Translations under genes and position numbers: made by a program
Assembly: GCA_014058105.1 (NCBI GenBank)
Contig: JACGCM010000560.1
Span: 2,046,001-2,110,000, forward strand
From: Kingdonia uniflora
Taxonomy: Eukaryota > Streptophyta > Magnoliopsida > Ranunculales > Circaeasteraceae
DNA: 64,000 nucleotides
Direction: 5' to 3'
Shown here: one piece after another, positions 47,405-57,528 of the stretch
How the letters are laid out: each line of letters begins with the position of its first letter
Numbering within the stretch: position 1 is the first letter of the stretch
Notes under the pieces: generated by a model
The model's database searches: none
What the model was told of the DNA's origin: nothing
What the model saw: only the letters and a program-made list of their open reading frames with translations

Positions 47405-47570
47405 GTTCGTTGCGGTCGCAATTGCAACCGTTGCGTCCATTGCGAGCCTAGAACGCATCGCATCAGACCTCGCACCACCCCCTGTTGCGGACGGCCGTAA
47501 TTGCAACGCAATATAACGCAACAGCTCGCATCACGTGTTCCGTCGCAACACTCGTTGCGACTAATTTTTT
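47405..47570. repeat. Left subterminal TTGCG/CGCAA repeats of the hAT element
   Basis: The pentamer TTGCG, its complement CGCAA and near forms CGCAT/TTGCA occur roughly a dozen times within 165 bp, in both orientations. In hAT elements such clusters are usually transposase binding sites; that role is inferred. Confidence 0.75.
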
Positions 47571-47689
47571 TTAACTCTCTATTTTTCTCGAGATACGAAT
47601 ACTATATCTTATTTCTCTTTTTTCTCAGTTTCCCAATATCAAATACAAATAAGAGAAGAAAGAAGAAGAAAGAAGAAACGGTTAGCGTC

Positions 47690-47699
47690 TCTCTCTCCC

Positions 47700-47735
<36 letters not shown>
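47690..47735. repeat. TC dinucleotide microsatellite
   Basis: A nearly pure run of TC repeats, upstream of the transposase start. Confidence 0.95.
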
Positions 47736-47737
<2 letters not shown>

Positions 47738-47747
47738 TTTTTTGGGC

Positions 47748-47950
47748 AAATTTGCTAAAATTGTACCCAAAATTGTTGTCGTAACTTTGCTAAAATTGTG
47801 ATTAATTGCTGCCGTAACTTTGCTAAAATTGTTGTCGTAGCTTTGCTAAAATTGTTGCCAAACTCCAGGCCAAAAATTGTTGCCGTAACTTTGCTAAAAT
47901 TGTTAAATTGTACCCAAAATCAACAGTTGCTAAAATTGTTAAAATTGCAA
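47748..47950. repeat. Short tandem repeats around TTTGCTAAAATTGTTG
   Basis: The phrase GTAACTTTGCTAAAATTGT and variants recur at least six times at irregular spacing of roughly 20-45 bp in the 5' leader of the hAT transposase. Confidence 0.8.
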
Positions 47951-48216
47951 GAAATTGTGGCAGAGCAATTAATACTGAATGAGGTAAATTTTGAAATTTG
48001 GAATTTTGCAATTTGGTGATTTTGCAAAGTTACGGCAGCAATTTGGCCTGCGAATTTGGTAATTTTGGGTAAATTTTCCCACAGGTCAGACAGTAGACTA
48101 AGGGCTTATTTGGCCTGCAAATTTGGTGATTAATTTGAGTATTAGGGTTTAAGGGTTTAAGCATATATTTATGGCTTTTTACTAACTGATTACAGTTTGA
48201 CACTCTTGAGTTTTGA

Positions 48217-50436
48217 ATGTCTTCTTCAGCTTCTACTGCAACTGGAAACGAGAAAAATAAAGAAAAAGGTTGGGAATATAGGGAAACAAGGGACCCCACG
48301 AATAGAAACGTTGTTTGGTGCAAGCTTTACAATAAGAAATGCACGGCGAGAATATCTCGATTGAAAGAACATCTTATAGGAGGATATCCGAACGTTACCA
48401 AATGTCCTAATGTACCGGTGGAAGTTTCAAAGAAGTTTAAGGACATGGCTGATAAGGTGAAAAATGATAAAAAAGAGAAAACAAGACTTGGAGAAGAGAA
48501 AAGAAAGCGAGCACAAGATGTTGATGAAGAAAGTGGTGAAGAAGAGGATTGTAGTGGTGGTATTACTAGTAGGCAGGTATGGAACAAGAGAGGGAAGACT
48601 AAGGTGAAGGGTCTGTTGGATTATATTTACGAACCTATAAATAAGGGAAAAAAGAAGATTGAAAATAATTTTGAAAAGAAATGTCCTGCAAAAGGTATTT
48701 CTGCCATTGCTACCTGGTTTTATGATAATGGTATAGCTTTTAATGCTGCTCGATCGGAGAGCTTTCAACCAATGATTCATGCTATTGGAACATATGGGGC
48801 GGACTTGAGGGCACCTACATACCACGAGTTGAGAGTCCTACTTTTAAAGCAAGCCATGACTAAGATACAAACTTTTATAGATACTTTCAGAGTGCATTAG
48901 AAGACTTATGGATGCACTATTATGGATGCACTTTCAGAGTGCATTGTAAGGCCTGGAGTCACAAGGTTTGCTACCAACTTTTTGTCGCTTGAGAGTCTTT
49001 TTGGATTGAAGACACAATTAAGGGCCATGTTTAATTATGAGGAGTGGAGCAACAACAAATGGAGTAAGAGGATTGAGGGTAGAAAAGTTGCACGAATCGT
49101 TAGTAGAGCCTCTTTTTGGTAAAAAGTTGAACACGCTTGCAAAATCATGGCTCCATTGGTTGATGTCGTTCGCCTTGTTGATAGGGAAGAAAGGCTTTGC
49201 ATGGGTTATATATACGAGGCTATGGACAGAGCAAAGGAGATAATAAAGAAAAATTTAGGCGATAATGAAAAGACGATTGTGACGTAATGGGGTATCATTG
49301 AGACGAGATGGACAAATCAACTTCACCGTCCTTTGCATGCAACTGGAATTTACTTGAACCCCGCTTTCTATTTTTCTCAAGATAAAGTCAAGTATTAAAG
49401 GAAACTCTGAGGTAAAAAAAGGATTATTTGCTGTAATTGATAGGTTGGTTCGAGATGAAGAAGAGAATGATAAGGTTGTTAGGCAACTTCAGAGTTATAG
49501 AGAAGGCCTAGGCCTTTTGGGATCCTCGAGTGCTAGGAGGAATATGTCTAAGATGAATCCAGGTATAGTAAAATTTTCTTTTTTTTGTAATAGTTTTCTG
49601 ACTTTCTCAAGCATTAGCTGCATTACATAATGTAATTTATCTCTCTTAAATCTATCCAGGAGAGTGGTGGATGACATATGGGAGTGATGTCCCCGAGCTA
49701 CAAAAGCTTGCCATTCGAATTCTTAGTCAGACATGCAGCGCTTCCTCTTGTGAGAGGAACTGGGGCTTCTTTAGCATGGTAAGAGTTTAATACGAGTCTT
49801 ATAACTTTCAGGGGAAAAATGCATATATGAGAAAATCAATCGTCTATCACTTTTAATCTTTCAGGATCATACGAAGAAGAGAAACAAGTTGGACTCCGCC
49901 AAACTTAATGATCTAGTCTTTGTGATGTACAACCGAAAATTGGAGATACGATATAAAAGACGACAAACTGAACTAGGGTCAAAGGAAGATCCCATACTCT
50001 TATGGGATGTGGAAGATTGCAATGAGTGGGTAACATATGAGGTACTTCCAGTAGTATGTGCATCCAGGTGAAGATCTTACCTATGAGCAAGTTAAGGCAG
50101 CAGTACTTGGGGAGGATGTGGGCCCTAGTACGAGGTCCTAGTACGGGGTCGAGGACTACAGAGACTGGAGGCGAGCAGTCTCAGCCACGCAGAGTTGTAG
50201 AAGGCTTCATTGATGAAACAGAGTCTAGGCATAGGGTATCGAGGAGGAGTACTGGGGTGCAGCCACAACCACGTACCTACCAACGTCGTGCACATCTTGC
50301 ACATCTTATTGACGAGGAGGAAGACGAGGCTGATGACATGGAGATTAATGAAGAGGATGATGGTAATTCCGACGACGACGGTCTTGTATCTGGGGAGGAG
50401 GAACCAGGTGATGCCGAGCTCATAGCGGATCTTTAG
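48217..50436 (+). pseudogene. hAT transposase (BED finger, dimerisation domain; catalytic core deleted)
   Basis: ATG at 48217 (MSSSASTATGNEKNKEKGWE). Residues about 18-64 form a BED zinc finger, WCKLYNKKC...RLKEHL...VTKC, with Tyr38 where the second Cys is expected. An N-terminal DUF659-type stretch follows (ISAIATWFYDNGIAFNAARS; TYHELRVLLLKQ). The frame ends in TAG at 48898-48900. RPGVTRFATNFLSLESLFGL then appears immediately, so the DDE/RNase H-fold core that should lie between is gone. CKIMAPLVDVVRLVDREERL, YIYEAMDRAKEIIKKNL and LHRPLHATGIYLNPAFYFSQ follow, then the dimerisation region after apparent introns (LAIRILSQTCSASSCERNWG; DSAKLNDLVFVMYNRKLEIR) and an acidic C-terminus (EEDEADDMEINEEDDGNSDD) ending at 50434-50436. 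Multiple stops occur. The product would bind TTGCG-rich ends; this copy is defective. Confidence 0.92.
48883..48945 (+). repeat. Direct repeat at the transposase deletion junction
   Basis: ACTTTCAGAGTGCATT occurs at 48883-48898 and 48930-48945, and TATGGATGCACT at 48907-48918 and 48921-48932. Such filler duplications are typical of repaired breaks and sit exactly where the catalytic core is missing. Confidence 0.85.
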
Positions 50437-52049
50437 ATTTGAGTTTTACTTCTATGTTATCTTATTTTGGAGCAAATCTTTACAGTTGATCAATACTTGT
50501 TGCTTTTTGATGCCATTTTGGATCCTTAAATGCCTTTCTAAGACGCATTGATATTTTGATTTGATATGAAATTTTGGACTTGCTCATATTGTTAGTTATT
50601 TTTATTCTATTGTGCTTGTGCATGTTATGTTTTCTTTCGTGTTATGACATTTTGGATTTACTCATTTTGTTAGTGTTATTTGTATATAGTTTTTGATTAT
50701 ACATGTGTTATTGTCTGTGTATCTGGGGAGGAGGAACCAGGTGATGCCGAGCTCATAGCGGATCTTTAGATTTGAGTTTTACTTCTATGTTATCTTATTT
50801 TGGAGAAAATCTTTACAGTTGATCAATACTTGTTGCTTTTTGATGCCATTTTGGATCCTTAAATGCCTTTCTAAGACTCATTGATATTTTGATTTGATAT
50901 GAAATTTTGGATTTGCTCATATTGTTAGTTATTTTTATTCTATTGTGCTTGTGCATGTTATGTTTTCTTTCGTGTTATGACATTTTGGATTTACTCATTT
51001 TGTTAGTGTTATTTGTATATAGTTTTTGATTATACATGTGTTATTGTCTGTGTATCTGGGGAGGAGGAACCAGGTGATGCCGAGCTCATAGCGGATCTTT
51101 AGATTTGAGTTTTACTTCTATGTTATCTTATTTTGGAGAAAATCTTTACAGTTGATCAATACTTGTTGCTTTTTGATGCCATTTTGGATCCTTAAATGCC
51201 TTTCTAAGACTCATTGATATTTTGATTTGATATGAAATTTTGGATTTGCTCATATTGTTAGTTATTTTTATTCTATTGTGCTTGTGCATGTTATGTTTTC
51301 TTTCGTGTTATGACATTTTGGATTTACTCATTTTGTTAGTGTTATTTGTATATAGTTTTTGATTATACATGTGTTATTGTCTGTGTATCTGGGGAGGAGG
51401 AACCAGGTGATGCCGAGCTCATAGCGGATCTTTAGATTTGAGTTTTACTTCTATGTTATCTTATTTTGGAGCAAATCTTACAGTTGATCAATACTTGTTG
51501 CTTTTTGATGCCATTTTGGATCCTTAAATGCCTTTCTAAGACTCATTGATATTTTGATTTGATATGAAATTTTGGATTTGCTCATATTGTTAGTTATTTT
51601 TATTCTATTGTGCTTGTGCATGTTATGTTTTCTTTCGTGTTATGACATTTTGGATTTACTCATTTTGTTAGTGTTATTTGTATATAGTTTTTGATTATAC
51701 ATGTGTTATTGTCTGTGTATCTGGGGAGGAGGAACCAGGTGATGCCGAGCTCATAGCGGATCTTTAGATTTGAGTTTTACTTCTATGTTATCTTATTTTG
51801 GAGCAAATCTTTACAGTTGATCAATACTTGTTGCTTTTTGATGCCATTTTGGATCCTTAAATGCCTTTCTAAGACTCATTGATATTTTGATTTGATATGA
51901 AATTTTGGATTTGCTCATATTGTTAGTTATTTTTATTCTATTGTGCTTGTGCATGTTATGTTTTCTTTCGTGTTATGACATTTTGGATTTACTCATTTTG
52001 TTAGTGTTATTTGTATATAGTTTTTGATTATACATGTGTTATTGTCTGT
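50386..52049 (+). repeat. Five tandem units of 333 bp (transposase 3' end plus UTR)
   Basis: Units begin GTATCTGGGGAGGAGGAACC at 50386, 50719, 51052, 51385 and 51717 (steps 333, 333, 333, 332) and are almost identical. Each starts with the last transposase codons and its TAG (GGATCTTTAG) and continues with 3' UTR. High identity points to a recent amplification. Confidence 0.97.
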
Positions 52050-52076
52050 GTATTGGTTCATACTTTCAAATGTCAA

Positions 52077-52149
52077 TGGAGGTGCAGGGATTCGAACCCC
52101 GTGCCTCTCGCGTACGATGCGAGTGCTCTACCATATGAGCTATACCCCC
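52077..52149 (-). tRNA. tRNA-Ala-like gene with CGU (Thr) anticodon
   Basis: On the minus strand the 73 nt fold as a full cloverleaf. Acceptor is GGGGGTA against CACCTCC with A73 and one mismatch (A7-C66). D arm is GCTC-ATATGGTA-GAGC. Anticodon arm is CTCGC-ATCGTAC-GCGAG, giving anticodon CGT. T arm is CGGGG-TTCGAAT-CCCTG. Internal promoter boxes are present (A box TAGCTCATATGG, B box GGTTCGAATCC). G3-U70, the main alanine identity element, is present and the body matches plant tRNA-Ala, yet the anticodon reads the Thr codon ACG. A32 is unusual. It lies inside the hAT element just after the 333-bp repeats. It may be a pseudo-tRNA: no TTTT terminator follows closely. Confidence 0.8.
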
Positions 52150-52257
52150 TTTAAAGATTTCTATATATACAATATATATATATAGTAGGTGTAGATATGT
52201 TATGCTATGTATTTTATGATATTGCATATCCATATATACATTATTTCACTTAACATA

Positions 52258-52350
52258 TCACAGCAGATCACAACATGTCGCATCGCAGTCGCAATACACA
52301 TGTTGCTTATTGCTAGGTATGGTCGCAATCGCATCGCAACACGCATTAAC
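52258..52350. repeat. Right subterminal CGCAA repeats of the hAT element
   Basis: GTCGCATCGCAGTCGCAA and GGTCGCAATCGCATCGCAAC repeat the pentamer motif of the left end, close to the right inverted terminal repeat. Confidence 0.75.
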
Positions 52351-52357
52351 TACCTTG

Positions 52358-52365
52358 GGCATAGT
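52358..52365 (+). repeat. hAT target-site duplication, right
   Basis: GGCATAGT, pairing with GGCACAGT at 47381-47388. Confidence 0.85.
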
Positions 52366-52679
52366 ATAGGAGGAGAAAGTGCCATGTCATGGTTATTGGT
52401 GTTTGGCATACAACATGTTGATTTGGATTCCATGGTTAAAATGATGTTCTTAAGCTTTAGTCAGTGAAACCTCTTGCCTAGCCTTTTCGGTGTAACATAA
52501 AAGACTTTTTCAATCTTAAAATCTTCTCTGTGGGTAGTGAATGGGGCCCTAGTAAACCAGCCTTGTCATTTTATTTTCTTCATCCCTTGTGAAAAAAATG
52601 CTCTAAGCATTTGTAGCTACCATATAAGAATGCAAACAACAAGGAGATTGACAGCTCTGAGTATATAGTTTATAGAATT

Positions 52680-53342
52680 TACCAGGTACAGGTACAGGTA
52701 CAGGCACAAGGACAGGTACAGGTACAAAATGAGGTGCATTTCTCATGGGAACTAAATCATCCCGAGGTAGAGATGAAACACTTAGCTATCCAGGAGACTT
52801 GACCAATTTCGACTTGGTAGCATATCTCATATTCTGGAACCAATTTCATACCTGTAAAAAGAAATAAACTAAGAATTTTGAAGTCCCCATTTTATTAACA
52901 AGTAAGATAATGAAAGCAGAAAGATACTTGTATATCTCAAAATAAACACTAAAATATGTTGATTATTTTTCAAAATCAGTTCCAATATGCCAAATTTTTA
53001 CCTTCATCAATTCATTTATGGCAAAGCAAATAAAGCATTGGAAATAAAAAAGAATACAAGATCTTATTTTGAAGTATTAGCAAACACCATAATAAAGTTT
53101 TATAGAATGGAACAGCTTTTCTAAGGGCTTCCAAGGTAAGTTCTCTCAGAGAACCACACATAACTAGCTGTAAGCTATACCAAATGAGACCTTAGTTATC
53201 CTCAAAGCTGTTTCTTAGAAGATGCAAACAACCTACATGTCGATACACACCTGAACTTTTCTGCAAGAGTGCAGAGGACTTCACGGCTGGGTACTGTTGG
53301 AGTATTGGGGTCTGGCACATGTGCCTCCATCTCAGCCACCTT
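52680..53342 (-). pseudogene. SHH/SAWADEE-homeodomain-type gene fragment
   Basis: Two minus-strand exon-like pieces. 53251-53341 reads VAEMEAHVPDPNTPTVPSRE then VLCTLAEKF with a GT donor after it; 52785-52855 begins after CAG and reads NWFQNMRYATKSKLVKSPG, then LSVSSLPRDDLVPMRNAPHF. The order (helix with AEME, T-PSREVL--LAEKF, then V-NWFQN-RYA) is that of the plant homeodomain proteins SHH1/2, chromatin readers in RNA-directed DNA methylation. TGA replaces the Trp before NWFQ and TAG follows KSPG. The SAWADEE domain is absent. It ends in a CAGGTA hexamer repeat (52683-52726) coding Val-Pro repeats. The identification is from memory of the family. Confidence 0.7.
52683..52726. repeat. CAGGTA hexamer repeat
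   Basis: About seven copies of CAGGTA/CAGGCA in a row. On the minus strand it would code alternating Val and Pro. Confidence 0.9.
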
Positions 53343-54099
53343 ATAAAGAAGTGATTAACAAAATGCCTTAGTCATGGAAATAACAGTGTATATATCACCA
53401 AGTAGTATTAATCGGTGAAGTAGCATAAGTCAAATCAGATTTAAATGTCCCAACATATATACTTTGAGATAAGTATAATGCAGCAATCATACCAGAATTA
53501 GTGGCAGCAGCAGCAAGAATCACAAGTTAAAATATTTATAAACACTGACTAATTTGGAAATAATCCCAAACCTCCATCGCTACTGAACAATGAAGAAGTG
53601 ATTAATAGTCTCATCCACTAAACCACAAAGTAGACACATAAGATCTGAATCAATATTGACTACCTTTTTAAGTAAAGAATATTTGGCTTTCCATTTTAGA
53701 GTTACCTTATAAATAACGCCAACTACTGTTCATTATGATACAATTTTTCTTTGTGGATCAAAAGACGTGGCATTCCAAATCAGATATTAATAACTAAAAA
53801 GACAGCATAATATTTCTTGGCGAGATGCATACTAAGTAGTATTAATCAGGGCATACTTTTCCGGTATTTGCAGAAATTTGCTGCTCTTCTTGAACTCGGG
53901 CCTCTAGTTGACTCCTTACCGCTCAGGTACGGATTCATAGATATTGATTCGTGACTCCTTTTTTTTCTTCGGCGCCTATGCCTGATGGCGGTGTGCCCCG
54001 GTCGATCAATGCATAAATCACAACAAAAGACTTAAAGCACAACAAAAGATAACTGGATCCCTTCTTTAGTAGATGAAATCAGAATAGTAGATGAAATCA
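53343..54099. other. Foreign DNA without recognised gene
   Basis: AT-rich sequence between gene fragments; no recognisable domain or repeat. Confidence 0.4.
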
Positions 54100-54400
54100 G
54101 GATTGGGTGTGATGGTTCTTCAATGGGCAACCCTGGGATTGGAGGCTAGAAACTGTCCTTCGAGGTGATGATGGGGAAGTGTTAGGTGTTCCAGCTATCA
54201 ACCTACCTTTTACAACTTTCTACAATGCTGAATGTTACTCTGTTGTTGAATCAATATACAAAGCTTATGAACTACGGTATACAAAGCTGAATGTTACTCT
54301 GGATAACTACAGATTCAGCAGCTGTAAGTAAGGCTTTTAACTCAGATTCAGTGCTTTGGGGTGAAGATACAACTTGAAAGAATCAGAATAGCAGCAATGT
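54100..54400 (+). pseudogene. RNase H-like (RVT_3 type) fragment 1
   Basis: The plus strand encodes CDGSSMGNPGIGG, then in a shifted frame LRGDDGEVLGVPAINLPFTT and FYNAECYSVVESIYKAYELR. D-G-S-x-G-N-P-G-x-G-G and the A-E-C are hallmarks of plant RNase H-like domains of the kind found at LINE C-termini and in related host genes. A TAG and frameshifts make it inactive. A similar piece is at 56110-56430. Confidence 0.65.
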
Positions 54401-54812
54401 GGACTGAGGAGGGGAAAAAAATTGGTGCAAACCAGGCTGCCAACAGTGGAAGCAATCTACCAACCAAATACTTATGGTATTAGTAGCATTTTGGTGCCTC
54501 ATTCAAGCTGGAATGGATCTACCCCCGGTAGATGTAGCTTGTCGAGTTGTCTCATTCAAGCTGTGAAGGGTATTAATGAGTCAAAGGAGTATACCATTCT
54601 TAGCAGCAATGCGACAAAAATTGTTTCTTGGTGTTGAACGCTGGAGCATAAACACCTGCCACATCCTATCAATTGCAAGATGAACCATTTCCCTGCAAGG
54701 AAGAAATCATTCTCAAAACTACATTTTGTACAACAAAAAGGAGCCACAAGTGAAGAAAAGAAAAACTGTTGTTAAGCTTTAACAACTTACAACCTATTAT
54801 AAAACATCAAAC

Positions 54813-55681
54813 CTTTGTGTCTGGTCTATGTCCAGTTGCAAACATAATATGAGAGAAACCATTAATATTTCCTTTATTAGTCTTCAGAGACAGTGAACCA
54901 TCTGGTGCTTTTAGAATTGCCTGAGGTGATTCCTCAGTGTGAAAATCAATTCTTCTTAGTGACATTTGTTAGGAAACAAAATCTCTGACCTGCATAAATT
55001 TGAGAAATATGGTGATGAAAAACTCTTATCCAGTTACAAAAAAAAAAAAAAAAAAAAAAGAGGAAAAACAATCACCTCCTCATCAAAGCCTCTTAAAACG
55101 TTATTTTGCCTAATAAATAAGTGGACTTCACTTTTTAAACCGTTAAAAATGCTGGCAAACTCTATAGCAATATAGCCACTGCCTATTATTGCGATCTTTT
55201 AAAGTCTTGAGTGCAAGTCAAGGGCAGCATCGGAATCTATAGCATATTGACTTCCCGGGATGTCAAGAATAAAAGGACATCCCCCAACTGATATCAGAAT
55301 GTGCCTTGTAGTATACAGTTTCCCATCAACATCAACATCAACAGTGTGCGTGTCGAGAATCTGTAAAACTCATTTATTATGATCACAAGGAAAAAAATAA
55401 TATTACATAGCTAATTAGTAGATATCATATTTAAAATTTTAACCTGGTCTAAGAACATCATCCAACCTTTCTGCGGCCTTCGATTGATTTTACTCTAGCA
55501 TTTTTCAGAATATTCTTGTAGATTCCAGTAAGATGCTGTAATTCGGCGTTCTTATTAGCCATCAAAGTGCTCCAATCATGTGCAGGATCAGTTTCATAGT
55601 TCCATCCATAGCCACGACTATCTTCAAAATCATGGGAATATTTGGACGAGTACACAAGTAGCTTTTTTGGAACACATCCCC
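54813..55681 (-). pseudogene. Glutathione reductase gene fragment (three exons)
   Basis: Minus-strand exons 55467-55681, 55076-55360 and 54813-54989. The first starts at [20 protein letters not shown] and includes [20 protein letters not shown]. The second reads [56 protein letters not shown] and VLRGFDEE. The third reads [20 protein letters not shown] and [16 protein letters not shown]. These match plant glutathione reductase (NADPH-dependent, keeps glutathione reduced), covering the middle of the protein. Introns with GT-AG borders remain, so the copy came from genomic DNA. The FAD-binding start with the first redox Cys and the C-terminal interface domain are absent, and TAA interrupts exon three. 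Confidence 0.92.
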
Positions 55682-56109
55682 ACGGTATGTATCTGTGTTT
55701 TAAGGAAATAGACATCCAACTTGGATGAGTTTTTCGCTTGAAAAAACCTAGAAATATTTAAAATGGATCAGGAGTCCTGATATAAGTAGAACAAATGACA
55801 AGTTGGATGACTAAAGCTCTATTATTTCTAAATATGTTTCAGTGACAGAAAGTTACTCCGCTATTTTCTGCATAATATTTTCTTTTGAGCAAAAATATAG
55901 AAAGGGTAACTCTATTATGAAGTACGAATAAAAATGACTGAATTGAAAGAATGAGAGGAAAGCTTAAGAACTTTGCGCATTAAAATGTGATCCGTATGTT
56001 TGTGTAACATTTCATTTCACAGTCATTTCCTCTAGATTTGAGCTCAGATTTGCTTGAACTGATCTGCTCAAGTAATCTAGCATCGCTTCAGATAATTTAA
56101 AAAGCATTT
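55682..56109. other. Foreign DNA without recognised gene
   Basis: AT-rich sequence upstream of the glutathione reductase fragment. No feature recognised. Confidence 0.4.
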
Positions 56110-56430
56110 TCAGGATATAAGAATATCATGTGATAGAGCACGTTTGGGAAACCTTGGGGTGGGAGGGAGTGGTGTTGTGCTTAGAGAGCATAATGGTTCA
56201 GTGATTGGAGTAGTGGTAAAGAATCTGCCAATGACTACTGCTTACTTTGCAGAATGTGCAGTTATGCTTGAAGGTTTTACTAGAGCTGCAGAATTGGGAT
56301 ACACAAGAGTATTAGTCACTTCAGATTCTAAATCAGCCAACCTTGCATTCAAAAAAATGATTCAATTCCATGGAGTCTTCAGTCTAGTTGGAGATGAGTG
56401 CAGCAGTTCAAAAGTATTCGTTTAGCCCAG
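56110..56430 (+). pseudogene. RNase H-like (RVT_3 type) fragment 2
   Basis: The plus strand encodes LGNLGVGGSGVVLREHNGSV, then TAYFAECAVMLEGFTRAAEL and VLVTSDSKSANLAF, with G-x-G-G, A-E-C and D-S of an RNase H-like domain. It is open for about 94 codons after 56144. The Asp of the first motif falls in CDRA just upstream. It is better preserved than the piece at 54100. It may derive from a LINE or a host RNase H-like gene. Confidence 0.7.
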
Positions 56431-56659
56431 TTTGGAGTGAAGTAAACTTATCAGCAGATAAAGCACCAAAGAGAGGAAGTAGAAGTAGACTCGCATCAGG
56501 ACCCTATGAGTGGCACATTGGGGGACCTACCTTCATCACAAATTTGGAATTTCCTAGTGCAGATTATTTTAGATTCTCTTTGTAACTGTTAGAAGCCGCA
56601 AATGATTAGTGTCCTACGGAGTTGTGATGTCATAGGTACATGATCATGCCTTACCATCT

Positions 56660-57079
56660 AATACTATTCTAAGCTTATGTCGAGGACCCCAGGTTGTTTA
56701 AATATGAGCTCCCTAAGTAGATGAGTTAAAAAACCCAGAGATTTAAAATACTCAATCTTGGGTTTGAGGTTTTTGTCAGGCTTAGATTGAAGTATTCTAG
56801 GCCATTTGGTGATGAGTTTTGTGATTTGGGTATCTATGAAATCATTTAGAGTTCATGTACAGAGTCTGCATTCTTAGTAGACTAAATGTTGAGCTTCTTC
56901 GAAGCCGAATTAGCCAATTCTAAAGATAACCTACATGAGTTTACAAGATAAGGAATAGTGGGTGATTTCTCATTTGGGGATTCTGATATTATTGATTTAA
57001 GAGATTGGGTTTGAAGAAAACAAACATGGGGTATTGTTCTACTTCTACTTATTAGTTGTTGGGACACAAAACGAAACAT
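56660..57079 (-). pseudogene. mTERF-family gene fragment (N-terminal part)
   Basis: The minus strand encodes MFRFVSQQLISRSRTIPHVC, a probable organelle-targeting start, then PYLVNSCRLSLELANSASKK and, after stops and a frameshift near 56840-56885, DTQITKLITKWPRILQSKPD, LKPKIEYFKSLGF and LIFKQPGVLDIS. The P-x-(I/L)-L-x(5-7)-L-x-P-K-(I/L)-x-(F/Y) pattern is the mTERF repeat. Plant mTERF proteins control mitochondrial or plastid gene expression. Only the first repeats are present and the fragment ends at a stop near 56665. Confidence 0.85.
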
Positions 57080-57528
57080 TTCTCTGAATAAATGCTTGTA
57101 ATAAAAGGGTTTATACGGAACTTACAAGCTTCTCCCTTGAGCAATCTTTGCAAGAAGAACAAACCCTAGAAAAAAATTTACCCCTTCAATGCTTGATATT
57201 GCATCTCAGATACAATTCCTCCCAAATTGGACTCCAACACAATATGAATTGAATCAAATCCAAAACCCTATATGCGGCAGGAGACCCAAACAAATCTGTA
57301 ACCCTAATGTTTTCTGGTTTTGCAAAACCCTAGAATTTAATATAAAGCAGGAAGGGAAATGAAAAAAGGCATTTTTAATTTATATGAAAATCCTCATTCC
57401 AAATTCAAACATCAAACTACTTGGTTAACAACAACATGTGAAAGACACCAGGGTAGAAACTAGACATACAACACCAACTTAAGCATGAGTTTTTGACTTT
57501 CCTTCTTATGGATAGAGAAAACTTCAAG
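57080..57528. other. Foreign DNA without recognised gene
   Basis: Sequence between the mTERF and 14-3-3 fragments. No feature recognised. Confidence 0.4.

Larger units (their letters stand above)
47389..52357 (+). mobile_element. hAT transposon, 4969 bp, internally deleted transposase
   Basis: Ends are CAAGGTAGTCTGATGTG (left) and the reverse complement of CAAGGTAGTTAATGCG (right), flanked by an 8-bp duplication. Both subterminal regions are dense in TTGCG/CGCAA. Inside, on the plus strand, are a hAT transposase pseudogene, then a five-unit 333-bp tandem repeat and a minus-strand tRNA-like gene. The element inserted into the foreign DNA lying within gypsy C. With the DDE core deleted it cannot move by itself. 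Confidence 0.92.

Noticed and set aside
55028..55060. Run of A as the tail of a LINE or SINE
   Set aside because: It lies in an intron of the glutathione reductase fragment with no retroelement sequence before it on either strand and no clear target duplication.
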